Source of the DNA: Capillidium heterosporum
Taxonomy: Eukaryota > Entomophthoromycota > Entomophthoromycetes > Entomophthorales > Capillidiaceae
DNA: 64,000 bases
Direction: 5' to 3'
Assembly (NCBI GenBank): GCA_016630905.1
Contig: WBMQ01000008.1
Span: 248,001-312,000 of the forward strand
Shown: positions 25,394 through 36,233 of the stretch, piece after piece
Numbering within the stretch: position 1 is the first letter of the stretch
Layout: every line of letters starts with the position of its first letter
The notes under the pieces: model-generated
What the model saw: the letters and a program-made list of their open reading frames with translations, nothing else
Told to the model about the DNA's origin: nothing
The model's database searches: none
Made by a program: the position numbers and the translations under genes

Positions 25394-26564
25394 TCTCTTT
25401 TTGTCTCTATTGTTCAGTTCTTTTAGTTTAGGTTTTGATCATGGCTAGATTTCTATTTTTGTACTTTAAATTTGAAGCTTAGATCTTGATTTACAGATCC
25501 AATATTAAAGAACCTATAGAGGCTTTATACTTGGTTCTATATCCACATGTATACACAATTCTTTAGATTCTTGCTTTTATATACGTATTTTCGTTTAAAT
25601 ATATTTATTTTGATAGTTTGGATACTTCAATTAATAAAAGTGTATGGATAATTGCTATTTGTAACAGAAGGTTTACGGCTACGTTCGAAAATAATGAATA
25701 TATCCTGCACAGTATTTAGATATATGTAGCATGCGCATTAGGTTCAATTAATTTCGAACGTACTGGCATATAAGTATACTTGTAACAATTGCCTTATATG
25801 GGCAAGTCCAATCTCCAACCTTATTATAAATATGATTCCTTAATTTTTCCGATTTCCAAATCATTTTACCTGGCTACCTGTACATCCTCCCAACCTTCAC
25901 TAGATAAAAATTAGTAACGTTATATATTTAAAATAGCATAGCTAGCTAGTTAAATAAAATCGGCAAGTAGAATTTGTAGCTCTTGTTGCATACGCTTACC
26001 TCCTATATTGAAAAGAAGGCAAAATGCTTCAAAAGCCTTGTTAAAAGGTTTAACTCTTCCTCCACTAACCGAGGTCCGAAATTTGGCTTTTCTATCATAG
26101 CAAAAATTTAACTTCTATACTTGGAATAGCAAATTAGATGTATGGTTTCTAAATAACCAAAAACTCTATTCTCATTACTATAGACTGTAAATTGAGACCA
26201 AACCCAATTTGATGCCAGTAAACTTATCTATCGTCAAAGTATATAACCTCACATCTTTCTTTAAATTTAAGGATATATACTTCGGAGTTCCATCTATACC
26301 ACCTTTGTAGTTACTTGAATTAAGCCACCATCTCACATAAAATAGTTATGAAAACACATATAAAACATCATGGACTAAATGTTGAAGTTAAAAATAGCCA
26401 CTTTAGAAACAAAATTCATCGACTAAATTGTAGATTCTACAAGGTTTGTTTTAGTGGCGATCATTTCAATGCTCCTTGTAAAGAAAGAATGGCATCAACA
26501 CTTGAAATAGTATTGTCAATAAAAGAGGCGCTGGACGCTTCTTGTAAGTTTTTGTAAAGGTATA
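25394..26564. other. Intergenic region between tRNA and receptor relic
   Basis: AT-rich DNA. It contains the inverted repeat at 25680-25762. A short open frame at 26348-26557 just upstream of the receptor has no recognisable features. Confidence 0.4.
25680..25762. repeat. Short inverted repeat (11-bp arms)
   Basis: TACGTTCGAAA at 25680-25690 is matched by its exact reverse complement at 25752-25762, with a 61-nt spacer; similarity continues imperfectly a few bases inward. It could be a palindromic protein site, a tiny terminal-inverted-repeat relic, or chance. Confidence 0.35.
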
Positions 26565-27600
26565 ATGATATTTGGTCGGTTCAATATAAAGTACAGCGAC
26601 TTCAGTGACATAAGCTCCAGTTTGCTGATGGTAGTGGGGTGCGTCGGGTTGATAAGTAATTTGCTGGTCCTCATTTTACTCTACAAGTTAAGGCCGATTC
26701 AACACAAGTTGGAGTACCAACTCATATTTATGATCGCTTCCACCGATATAATCAACTCTTTAACTCTTATAGCGAGTTTCGTATTTAAATTTACGCTGCC
26801 CTACCCATTGTACTACAACAAAAATAGCTTCTGTTCACTAGTATGGTTCTTGTCCATTCTCTGCCTCTATTTCACAAGCGTGCTGGTTCCTATCCTAGGG
26901 TTGGAGCGTAGACAGCTGATATGCAAGAATCAAAGTTTAGGTTACAAGGTTTGGTTCCTAGTATGCCCTCTCTTTCTAGTGTTTCTGATCCCGAGCTTAG
27001 TAGTATCTGTTCAAAACGCTTACTCACCGGACGCTACCTACTCCTTCTGCTGGCCATACGGAACTTTAGCTGCCACTGTAGTCAACGACATAATTTTAAT
27101 CGAGGTAGCTCTATCCCCCCTTCATAGTCATATTAAGCTATATCCATATCGCCATATTCTGCTATAAGAAACGCAACTTGTACCGCAATAATTCCAGTGA
27201 AGATTTGAAAAGTGTACCTTCTCGAGTCTTGATTAAGACTTTAATTTTCATAATGATATATATCCTCTCCATGTTACCCAAGTTCATCTCGGTCGTTTGG
27301 AACCTATTTTTCGATGCCAAGACTCACCCACTCGCTCTACACTGCCTCGCTATGGTAGGCCTCTACTTGGTCATCTGTATAAATCCACTACTCATAATCG
27401 GACTTCATACCCAATTCAACAACGAGATCGTCCAGTGGTGGACTCCTAAACCCAAGTTTATTCAAGAGTCTAGCATGAACATCCTTACATATATAGCCTT
27501 CTTAAATTTCCGCTTATATACATATTTAATACTAACCATTGCTATACATATTTCATTTCAAATAAAAGTATTTACTTTTATAAAACCGCTATTTGGATAG
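26565..27600 (+). pseudogene. Rhodopsin-like (class A) seven-helix receptor, frameshifted
   Basis: Seven hydrophobic segments are readable over two frames. TM1 is LLMVVGCVGLISNLLVLILL, TM2 LIFMIASTDIINSLTLIASF, TM3 begins CSLVWFLSILCLYFTSVLV and ends in ERRQL at the DRY position, and TM4 is WFLVCPLFLVFLIPSLVV. TM5 starts in the first frame (NDIILIEVAL) and continues in another (IVILSYIHIAIFCYKKR). TM6 is LIKTLIFIMIYILSMLPKFI; TM7 has CINPLLIIGLH, an NPxxY-like site. The first frame stops at 27165-27167. The switch falls at a run of six C at 27115-27120, at the place of the conserved TM5 proline. All GT donors nearby are phase 0, and neither AG acceptor downstream restores the frame. A pseudogene, a polymorphism or an assembly error in the C run are all possible. 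Ligand unknown. Confidence 0.75.
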
Positions 27601-28073
27601 AATGTAATTTATTTAAAACTGTGAAAGTCTTTTTAAGCTTACATTGCCATACCTGTTTTCATATCAAAGTTGCTGTAGATGCAACCTAGATTTATAAAGG
27701 ATTTAAGAGATATATTGTGCTTTTTGATAAAGGAATTTGAGTAAGTATAAGAATCTATTATAAGAGCACTAGTTTAATATTTACCTTTCTTTAACCGCTA
27801 AGCAGCCATATGCAAAAAATAAGTAGGTAGAAATAAAAAGATAAAAGCGGCTACACATTTATAGGAAGAATATTAAAAAAGCATTTAAATACTATACATG
27901 GAGGATTGGTGATATCAGATACTTAAAAGTATTAGAGAAATCTTCACTCAACCTAAATTTTCAAAAAATAAAAGGTAGGTATTCTATGTCTCAAAAATAC
28001 GTGCACATATTTGAAACGAAGCTCTGCAGGTATGTGACAAAAAGAAAGGCCAGGCTAGAGAAGCAAAAAGAGA
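27601..28073. other. Intergenic region, no gene seen
   Basis: AT-rich 3' flank of the receptor relic, then the 3' flank of the minus-strand tRNA. Nothing else seen. Confidence 0.45.
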
Positions 28074-28147
28074 CGCTTATGGCTGGACTCGAACCAGCAA
28101 CCTCGAGATTAACAGTCTCACGCGCTAACCAATTGCGCCACACAAGC
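28074..28147 (-). tRNA. tRNA-Asn (GTT), copy 2
   Basis: Same 74-nt cloverleaf as the other copies, on the minus strand, with a TTTTT terminator just 3'. Unlike the other four copies, its 5' flank lacks the conserved leader hairpin. Confidence 0.96.
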
Positions 28148-28658
28148 ATCGTGAATCTCTTCAAGGTTAATGCCAAGAAGTTGACCTCTTTTCTAAAGAA
28201 AGTATATAAATAAAATATTCTGCTGGTTTGATATTTGATCAATCTCATGATAGAAACATCTCTGTAACTTTCAACGATTTCTTGTGTAGATGAGATTACT
28301 ATGACTTAGCTAAACATTGCAATATAGGAATAATATAAAGTACTTGTGACTATTTGAGCTACGGTTCACATTTTGAACCATATCTCCGATATACTATGGC
28401 TGAAGATATGCATCTTGGTGTGTCTTCAAATTTGAATTCAACCCTCCATCCAATTTAAACGGGGCACGCCTTTCAAATAGTTTTCTAAGTAAACTTACAC
28501 CAATGTAACTAAACTTTTACTACCCTTTGGTCAATACTATCAACTTTGTTTATAATCTGTAACGGTTTTACCATTTTTCGTTTTAACTCCAAACAACCCA
28601 ACTTATAAAACTTTTTTATAAGTATTGATTACAATGTATCCACTTTTTACAACTAAAG
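28148..28658. other. Intergenic region upstream of lipase
   Basis: Promoter and 5' flank of the lipase gene; no open frame of note. A TTATAAAA-like stretch lies about 60 nt before the lipase start codon. Confidence 0.4.
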
Positions 28659-29741
28659 ATGCGACTAACAACAATAATTTTAGCAAGTGTGAGTGTCAAG
28701 TGTGTTCCATTAGATTTCAAGAACCCCTTCCCCCTCATATCCAAACTTTTTGATAACATAGTCGTTCAAGGGAACCCGGTCGAGAAGTTGGTAGAAAATA
28801 TACCCAAGCTGGACATCAGTCCTATATCCCTCCAAATACCAAATATTCTACCTAATATCAATATCAACAGTAACAATAACAACAATAACGTAGTTACATC
28901 GAAGCCTAATTCACCTACAAACCCACCCGAACCACAATCTCCTGAACTAACAGTAGCCCTAAATGAAGTTACCAAGTATGGGTGGTTAGCCTCGGCCATT
29001 CGATGTCCCAACCCCAATTTACAAAACTGGGACTGCAGCATGTGTAAGCGTCTACCCAACTACAAGCTGAATCAAATCGTCGAGAACAACGCCTTGAAAT
29101 CTAGGGGCATGGTGGTTGTTAACGATCAAGATAAAGAGGTAGTAGTTTCGTTTCGATCGACCAACAATGAGATGAATTGGTTACAAAATATGCTGTTTAA
29201 TTTAGTAGATTTTGGCAAGTACATTGATTCCAACTACGATAAGGATATCAAAGTTCACAGTGGCTTCCTAAACTTAATGGAGAGTTTAAATGATCCCATA
29301 TACAAGATATTCGATGGGTTCCCTATCACAGTCTTAGAAACTTATAGGTTCATTTTCGTAGGACATTCTTTAGGTGGTGCTCTAGCTACCTTATTCTTAA
29401 CCAACCTCCAACATAAATATAACATAAACATTGCCAACACAAAGTTGATTACCTTTGGCCAGCCCAAGGTTGGAAACTTGAACTTCAGCCACTATGTAAA
29501 AGGTAAAGGGTTCAACGTGTTGAGAGCCGTCAACTACAAAGATCCGGTACCCCACCTACCACCCCAGGCTTTCGGTTACCATCACTTTGATACTGAGCTA
29601 TTCCAGAAGGAGGATAAAACGATCAAGATGTGTAGCAAGGCTGGTATTGAAGATAAAAGTTGTTCGGTAGGAGTGGTACCGGAGCCTAATACGGTTTTAC
29701 ATCAGAGATTTGGCGACATCAGTTTCATTGAGTCATGTTAA
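28659..29741 (+). CDS. Secreted class 3 (fungal) lipase
   Basis: Single-exon, 360 residues, alpha/beta-hydrolase of the Rhizomucor/Rhizopus lipase type, which hydrolyses acylglycerols outside the cell. Residues 1-16 look like a signal peptide (MRLTTIILASVSVKCV). A pro-like region to about residue 95 includes an Asn-rich tract (71-77) and a Pro-rich tract (83-94). Then come VVVSFRSTNNEMNW (oxyanion strand), the nucleophile elbow GHSLGGA with Ser237, and YKDPVPHLPPQAFGYHHFD with Asp295, matching the family's D.VPHLPP pattern. The catalytic His is most likely His348 in TVLHQRFGDI. Six or more cysteines (116, 126, 129, 325, 335, 360) suggest disulfides. The reading frame is intact. It lies between two minus-strand tRNA-Asn genes. 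Confidence 0.93.
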   Translation: MRLTTIILASVSVKCVPLDFKNPFPLISKLFDNIVVQGNPVEKLVENIPKLDISPISLQIPNILPNININSNNNNNNVVTSKPNSPTNPPEPQSPELTVALNEVTKYGWLASAIRCPNPNLQNWDCSMCKRLPNYKLNQIVENNALKSRGMVVVNDQDKEVVVSFRSTNNEMNWLQNMLFNLVDFGKYIDSNYDKDIKVHSGFLNLMESLNDPIYKIFDGFPITVLETYRFIFVGHSLGGALATLFLTNLQHKYNINIANTKLITFGQPKVGNLNFSHYVKGKGFNVLRAVNYKDPVPHLPPQAFGYHHFDTELFQKEDKTIKMCSKAGIEDKSCSVGVVPEPNTVLHQRFGDISFIESC

Positions 29742-30609
29742 TTAATTTATAGAATTTGCCTTGAGGACAATCGCAATGGTGGAGTTGGTTGATGGAGAGA
29801 TTATCAATATTGGTTCAACAGATAGTTCGCTATAGCATGTTTTAATTTACTTTACTATATTCTAATAAACTGCTTACACTACATCCTATTTCCACTAGTA
29901 GTACTATGCAAATAGATGTACTTTCTAGGCAGGCATGTATTCAATATCCATACACTTTATATATTCTTAAAACCTTTTAAAAATTTAAATGTTGACATAG
30001 AGGATATGTAAGTGTTTCAAGTGCTAAGACATAGCTAAGGAGAATAAGTCTATAGCACTTTATACTGAAAGTAAATTACGATTGTTGTAGAGTTGCCTAA
30101 CTTGATTTATCATCTCTAGACATATAAAAGTTTAAAACCTTCATGGGATACCATCGAATATTTTAGCCTATTATACTCTTTACCAACTAAAGTCAGCAAT
30201 TTGACAAAGCTAAAAAAACTTTCTCTATTGAGGTATAGTTGATAGTTATAGTAGATATCTTCAACATCATCAAGTATTAAAAGATAAAGCTAGAACAGAT
30301 ATATTTATCAATGTCTAGGATGTATTAAAACACAAAGTAGGTTCGAAGTAAATAATGTATAACTTACCAAAACATCAGTATTTGGAAGAGGTGCAAAGAT
30401 CAGGTAACTGAACCTACTTCTCTTTCAAAATCATTACAACCAACAATAGTAGTCAAGAAATATAAACTGTAAATAGTTATCAAAACTAATGCAGACAACC
30501 TCACTCTTCAAGTAATTATATCTTACAAGGATCTGCTATCAAAAATATGAAAGAAAAAGCAAAGTAGGTCCTCATTAAAAGAACCAGACGAAGAAGAGCC
30601 AAAAAGAAA
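29742..30609. other. Intergenic region, no gene seen
   Basis: AT-rich DNA with no open frame of note between the lipase gene and the minus-strand tRNA-Asn. Confidence 0.45.
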
Positions 30610-30683
30610 CGCTTATGGCTGGACTCGAACCAGCAACCTCGAGATTAACAGTCTCACGCGCTAACCAATTGCGCCACACAAGC
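30610..30683 (-). tRNA. tRNA-Asn (GTT), copy 3
   Basis: Same 74-nt cloverleaf on the minus strand, anticodon GTT, with a TTTTT terminator immediately 3' and the conserved leader hairpin 5'. Confidence 0.97.
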
Positions 30684-30685
30684 TA

Positions 30686-30712
30686 TCAGATGTATCCAAA
30701 GGAACCATCCGA
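30686..30712 (-). promoter_or_regulatory. Conserved hairpin in tRNA-Asn 5' leader, copy 3
   Basis: On the minus strand TCGGATG pairs with CATCTGA (7 bp including one G-U), with inner TCC/GGA around a TTT loop, 2 nt before the mature tRNA. It matches the leaders of copies 1, 4 and 5. Confidence 0.5.
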
Positions 30713-31985
30713 TGATTCCTCTTCTGGATAACCTACAAATATCAATCAAATAAACTTGTTTTCAAGGAGTTTAAAGAATAAAAGAGGATTGTTATAGACC
30801 TGGATCGGATAACCAATAACTCTATCGACTCGATGTAGTGAGTTTCCGAGACTTGCAATTTATTATTGTAGATGAGTCAAATGAATATCCTTTATATTAG
30901 GTTTTATTGGAGTGAAGCTTTATATTTGGTAATCCAAAAGAGATATTTACTATAATGTCAAAGTTCAAGTTTGAGATGCTCAGTAAAATAAATCCTATAA
31001 TCTATCTGCACAATAAAACAGTAGGCCAGTTCTATTGGAACAGACTCAAAGGTGTTTTGGATTGGAATATCGAGTTTGTTTGCACTTATTGGATTTGAAT
31101 AGTATTCTTCGAAAGATGTTAGACTGATATAAAAAATTACTAGATATAGTTTTACTTTCAAACTTGATACTTACTTTACGTCGAGCTGTTGGTCTTTAAA
31201 AAGCTATACTTCATTTATAACTTAATGTTAATTTGGTTTGATGTACTGGCTTGAATTCATATTCAAAATTTCACCTTTTCTTATGATAAAACTTATTTTA
31301 TATTGCGATTTAAATAGAGGGAATAGCACCTTTCCAAATCCAAGTTCTTTGCTGGCTTGCTTTTAAATCAACTTTGATCTATATCAATTAATATTGTTAA
31401 GTCTTTTGGATTGTACGTATACTATGAGAGTGCAAGCATTTTTATTGACTGATAGACAAAGGTCATTTACATAGACATGAAGTGTAGTGGTCTTCAATCT
31501 TGTGGCCCAATCCACACAATTGCACGAAATTTCTAACAAAACTCATCAAGTTATGCCTATAGTTTAAGGCATTTCATGCAAAAGCAGAAAACTCAAAAAA
31601 TTGGAGACCATTGATGTAGAATCTATTTCATACAATAGAAGATGCATATAGGTACATATGAATATGTACTGGTATCCTATTGAATTTCGGCTTTTCTTGT
31701 CTAAAATTCATACCACCACCCTAGAACCATTTTTCAATTTAGTAGTTCCATCTCCGTAAATTTATTGACGGAGGTACTATTCCGAAGCACTCGAGCTATT
31801 GCAAATTGGACCAAAAAGTTTAGAGTTTATAGATGGAAAAGATTAGATGGATTGGAATAACTAAAGCCAAAAGGTCTCACATCTCCCTATTGTCAAAGTT
31901 GAGAAGGCTATAAAACAAGTTCAAGTGTCCTTTCACAGAAAGCTTCAGTTTCCAAGTTAGCAGTTCTACAACAAAGGTAACAAAG
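30713..31985. other. Intergenic region upstream of desaturase
   Basis: AT-rich DNA. A 67-codon minus-strand frame (31161-30958) begins with a signal-like MKVKLYLVIFYISLTS but has no further support, so it is not called as a gene. The final part is the promoter of the desaturase gene. Confidence 0.4.
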
Positions 31986-33401
31986 ATGGTAACGACAATC
32001 AAATTAAAGCAGATCACCTGGCAGGAACTTGCCAAACACAACACGTCGGAATCCAGTTGGATAGGTATCCACAACAAGGTGTACGACATCACCCCCTTCC
32101 TAAACCGACATCCCGGTGGTATAGATACCTTGCTGTACGGTATAGGTAGGGATTCTACCGTTGTCGTAGAAACCTACCACGAGTACAAGAGTATCGAACC
32201 AATTTTAGCCAAGTACCTTATAGGCGAGTTAGTTAACGACGAGCTACCTACCTTCCCCCAGCCCAATCAGTTCCAACTCGATCTCAAGTCCAGGGTTTAC
32301 AATCATTTTAAGACCAACTCCATCGACTCTAAGCTAAGTTTCTCAGTCGTAGTATGGTTCCGATACTTTATCATCTACACAACTTTACTTACCAGCTGGT
32401 ACTTCATCAACTTCAACAGCTTGGTGAAATCCAACTTCTTATTGCACGTAGTTCTATCATTATTACTAGGATTCGCCGCCTCCCAGATCGGTTTACATCC
32501 TCTACACGATGCTTCGCATTTCGCCATCACCCACAATCCAACTGTCTGGAAGGTTTTGGGTGCAACGCACGATTTCTTCAATGGTAGTTCGTATTTAGTT
32601 TGGGTCTACCAGCACATGCTAGGCCACCATCCCTACACCAACATCCCCAATGCCGATCCCGATATCTCGGTCAACGACCCTGATATCCGTCGTATCCACA
32701 AGTTGCAGACCTGGTTAGATAAGTACGTTGGTCAGGAGAAGTATGTACCCTTCTTGTATGGTTTACTAGCTTGGAAGACGCGCATCCAAGATATAACAAT
32801 TCTCTACTTGGACAAATCGAATGACAAGATCCGTATCAACCCTCCCACCGTATGGCACCATACCGTTTTCTGGTTGGGTAAGGTTTTCTTCGTATTTTAC
32901 CGAGTCATCATCCCCTATTATACAATCGGGTTCTGGAGTATGTTGGTAAGTTTGGTACTCAGTGATTTGGTAAGTAGCTACTGGTTGGCCATCACTTTCC
33001 AAGTTAATCACGTCGTCGATTCAGTTGAATTCATCATCGAACCTGAAGAGCAGGAAAAGGGTAAGAAGTTCATCGATATGGATTGGGCTGAGTTACAAAT
33101 CAATACTACTCAAGATTACGCTCACGATTCGTGGATCTGGACCCATTTGACTGGTGGATTGAACTATCAAGCAGTTCATCACGTTTTCCCCAACGTCCAT
33201 CAGTTCAACTACCCTAAGATTGTCAAGTTGATCAAGATGGTATGTAAGATGCATGATATACAGTTTAGATACCAGGTACTTTTATTTATATTTGAGATAG
33301 CCTTAACTAAATTATATTTTTAGGAAACTTTCCAGGACGCCTTTGATGGCCACATCACCCACCTACGGAATATGGGATTGGGTGAAGATAAGAAGTTATA
33401 A
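31986..33401 (+). CDS. Delta-5-type front-end fatty acid desaturase with N-terminal cytochrome b5
   Basis: Two exons, 31986-33275 and 33324-33401 (48-nt intron with CTAAATT before the acceptor), 455 residues. Residues 8-85 are a cytochrome b5 domain with the haem motif HPGG at 42-45. Three histidine boxes follow: HDASH (174-178), HMLGHH (210-215) and QAVHH (395-399). The Gln in the third box marks front-end desaturases. Long matches to the Mortierella delta-5 enzyme, recalled from memory, include THNPTVWK, LGATHDFFNG, YLVWVYQHMLGHHPYTNI and QDYAHDS. The second exon's HLRNMGLGEDKK matches that enzyme's tail. The likely reaction is dihomo-gamma-linolenic to arachidonic acid in the endoplasmic reticulum membrane. 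Delta-6 specificity cannot be excluded from sequence alone. Confidence 0.95.
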
Positions 33402-34189
33402 AGGCTATTTTTGTTGTGTTTACTTTTCAACCGTTACTCATCCTTACCTTTCCACTTTATTTTCACTCATTTCAATAAATTTAATTGTACAAATATCAAC
33501 TGGCTGTATAGCAAAATTTATCGATACTTAAATGAAGATTGTATGCATACTACATATATCGACATTAAATCTGAGATGCAGCTTTATCTACAAAGACCTT
33601 TGTCCATTTGAAGTGTAGCTTCACATCACTTTAATAGTAAAAGCTAGTAGGTAACGCTACCAACTGTAAATATGCTTCAATCAAAAATCTCAGCTTCATA
33701 AAAGTGGTAGCTACATTGTGAATTCCATACCAACTGTAAACTATATGATATTACTTGAGATAGTCCTTCGATAGCACTATATTATATACAATCGATTTAG
33801 ATTCCACTTTCAAAATAGCATGGATATGCATACTGTGACAGTTTAACATTGATATCTCGGTTAAAATTTCAAATCAATATAGTATTTTTAGTAGGTTGTT
33901 TATCCTTGGTAACATCTACATTTTACAGTACAGCTGTAAAGTAACCTATAGTGAAGTCTATTTATAGAGCTCAATCAAATACGTTAAAAAAGTAGGTTCA
34001 ACATCCTTGAAAAGTTTTGTTCAAATTGGTGTATTACAGTAAGAGGTAATATAAACATTTGTGCAACTACATTGACAGTCCATCGATAAGAAACCTACTA
34101 CTTACATCTTGAAAAAGTTACAATCAACCAATAAACCATATTTGGAAACTAAAATTCTAGTTATATAGGCACTCCAAAAAGTAGATCCA
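33402..34189. other. Intergenic region, no gene seen
   Basis: 3' flank of the desaturase gene and AT-rich DNA leading to the tRNA-Asn leader. No supported feature. Confidence 0.45.
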
Positions 34190-34217
34190 TCGGATGGTTT
34201 CCTTTGGATACATCTGA
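34190..34217 (+). promoter_or_regulatory. Conserved hairpin in tRNA-Asn 5' leader, copy 4
   Basis: TCGGATG (34190-34196) pairs with CATCTGA (34211-34217); the loop has one more T than copies 1 and 3. It ends 2 nt before the mature tRNA. Confidence 0.5.
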
Positions 34218-34219
34218 TA

Positions 34220-34293
34220 GCTTGTGTGGCGCAATTGGTTAGCGCGTGAGACTGTTAATCTCGAGGTTGCTGGTTCGAGTCCAGCCATAAGCG
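34220..34293 (+). tRNA. tRNA-Asn (GTT), copy 4
   Basis: Same 74-nt cloverleaf with anticodon GTT and a TTTTT terminator within 10 nt 3'. Confidence 0.97.
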
Positions 34294-34787
34294 TCTCTTT
34301 TTACCCTATCGTCTAGGAGGTATCTTTCTGTTGAAGCCAATAAACTATATTTTTGAGACTGGATTCCTATCCTACATTATAGAACTGAATTTTTTTAAAG
34401 GTGGTAACCTCTTAGTTAGAATATCAGCTGGCTGGATCATCAACGTACTCTCTACCTATACGTATGTAGGTTACTATCTTTTGCAGCCAAGACTACCTAT
34501 TATATAATCTGAATTCGATATTTATCTAGCAAATTTTCTATAGTAGATTTTATCTCTATCAGATTGTTGTATTGGAAAGTACATGATAACCTACCACCTT
34601 CCAAATTTTAATTCTACAGTTATTGACATTTTAGATGAATGAAGGTGTATCAAATTGAACCTAAAGGTGAAATTAGTAAGTTTCTAGAAACCGGATTGCT
34701 TCAGAGTTATATAGATATCGATGTTAACTACATTTAGTATAACTATTTCAACGAACGTTTAGGCTGTATGTATGTTGCTATGGTTAG

Positions 34788-35075
34788 GAAACTTTTCGAT
34801 CATTATATGTAGCTATACATGCACTAGAAACAACATCTTTATTAGGCAAGGTTGCTTCATTGACAAGTTTTTTGCCAGGATGGAAATTAGCTGCTAGTAC
34901 TCAATTAAAACCTACAAGTACGGTTGGAGTATCAAAAATGGCAAAGTACGACTGTTACGAATACAAGTTTCCTGGTAAATGTGACAACTGGACTAGTGCA
35001 TTTGATCGTTCCAAAGTCCGAATTATTTGTTTACTTAATCGTATCCAATTACCTATAACATACCCAATGAAATAA
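34788..35075 (+). other. Possible coding fragment of unknown type
   Basis: An open stretch of about 95 codons follows a stop at 34785-34787. It has no early ATG; the first is in SKMAKYDCYEYKFPGKCDNW. It could be a 3' exon of a small gene or a relic. I recognise no family, and only the sustained open frame and ordinary amino-acid composition support it. Confidence 0.2.
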
Positions 35076-35663
35076 ATCATTAGAGTATACACTTTCAATG
35101 CCTTCATTTATATATATATACTATACAGTACAAATTTTATAACAACGTAAATATCCTCAATTTAACTTATCATTTTATCCATAAAGCTAGCTAGAAATTT
35201 TGTTTATTTGTGCTAGTTCTATGTAATTTTGAACTATTCATATTGATGGTCATCTTTATTCTTGTTTATAGTAAGTTGATGCTTTAATAAGACACTCTAT
35301 TAAGTCCTTAGCAACTGATAAAATTACTCTTATACCTTGATGACCCAGTAACCCATCACCAATTACCGACTTCTATTAATATCAAATAAAGCTGCACTAA
35401 TAAAAATTAAAAGGTTGCTCAAGCTACTGATAGAAAGCAAAGCTTTTAAAAGTAAGGTGTTGAAACAACGGAAAAGTTAGACTATAAAAGTTTGTTATAT
35501 TAGTGTTGAATTAATAGATTGAATATACTACATACAGTATATATATAGATGTAATGATGGAAGTTTAAGCTAAACATCTCTTAACTAAAAATATTCATCC
35601 AAGTTCGTTTTGAATTTATCAAAATTATAAAACTTTTATTTAAGTTTCTTTCAAAAAAATCCA
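35076..35663. other. Intergenic region, no gene seen
   Basis: AT-rich DNA with short TA-repeat tracts (near 35110 and 35540). No supported feature. Confidence 0.4.
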
Positions 35664-35691
35664 TCGGATGGTTTCCTTTGGATACATCCGA
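35664..35691 (+). promoter_or_regulatory. Conserved hairpin in tRNA-Asn 5' leader, copy 5
   Basis: TCGGATG (35664-35670) pairs with CATCCGA (35685-35691). Here the third pair is G-C, where the other copies have G-U, so the difference keeps the stem paired. Confidence 0.5.
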
Positions 35692-35693
35692 CA

Positions 35694-35767
35694 GCTTGTG
35701 TGGCGCAATTGGTTAGCGCGTGAGACTGTTAATCTCGAGGTTGCTGGTTCGAGTCCAGCCATAAGCG
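35694..35767 (+). tRNA. tRNA-Asn (GTT), copy 5
   Basis: Same 74-nt cloverleaf with anticodon GTT; a TTTTT terminator follows. Confidence 0.97.
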
Positions 35768-36233
35768 TTTCCTTTTTAGCCGTAAACTCTTGTATTGATA
35801 TTGCTTCTTCCGATCGATGTGGTTAATTTTTTGGCTTGTGGAATTGTATCTACCCATTCTCAAATTAAATACTATATCTATGAGATTTGATTTTTATGTA
35901 AGTTCTTTCATATTTGAATAGTATATAGAAAATTTTGCTCAATAGGATGAAAATAGCAATCGTATACGTCGTATTTACTACTAGGTACTTTAATTACAAT
36001 CTTTACTAAAAACATATGAATCTATTTAACATATACGATCAATTAACATTCTAAATTCTCATCCAACTAATATATAAAATACGTTATACAAGTAAACAGT
36101 CGATAGAAATAAAATAAAGCAACCTTATTTTAAACGGAGAGGTTTATTGATAAAGTTGCTGCTAAATTAGACGTACCTAACTCCAAAATATCGCAACATC
36201 GGTAACCTATTAAAAGTACTCATTGGTTGAAGC
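35768..36233. other. Intergenic region, no gene seen
   Basis: AT-rich DNA between the tRNA and the 3' end of the minus-strand lipid transfer gene. Confidence 0.4.

Noticed and set aside
27110..27170. An intron resolving the receptor frame break
   Set aside because: All nearby GT donors are phase 0 and both AG acceptors leave a stop or wrong phase; cutting here would also remove part of TM5.
27991..28248. Open frames on both strands over 27986-28248
   Set aside because: They run through the tRNA-Asn gene at 28074-28147 and have no protein-like features.
30958..31161. A 67-codon minus-strand frame with signal-like start
   Set aside because: Too short, no homology recognised and no cysteines or other secreted-protein features.
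25320..35767. The idea that the tRNA-Asn copies are a tRNA-derived SINE
   Set aside because: All five fold perfectly, end in a T-run terminator and share no 3' body or tail, so they are true tRNA genes.
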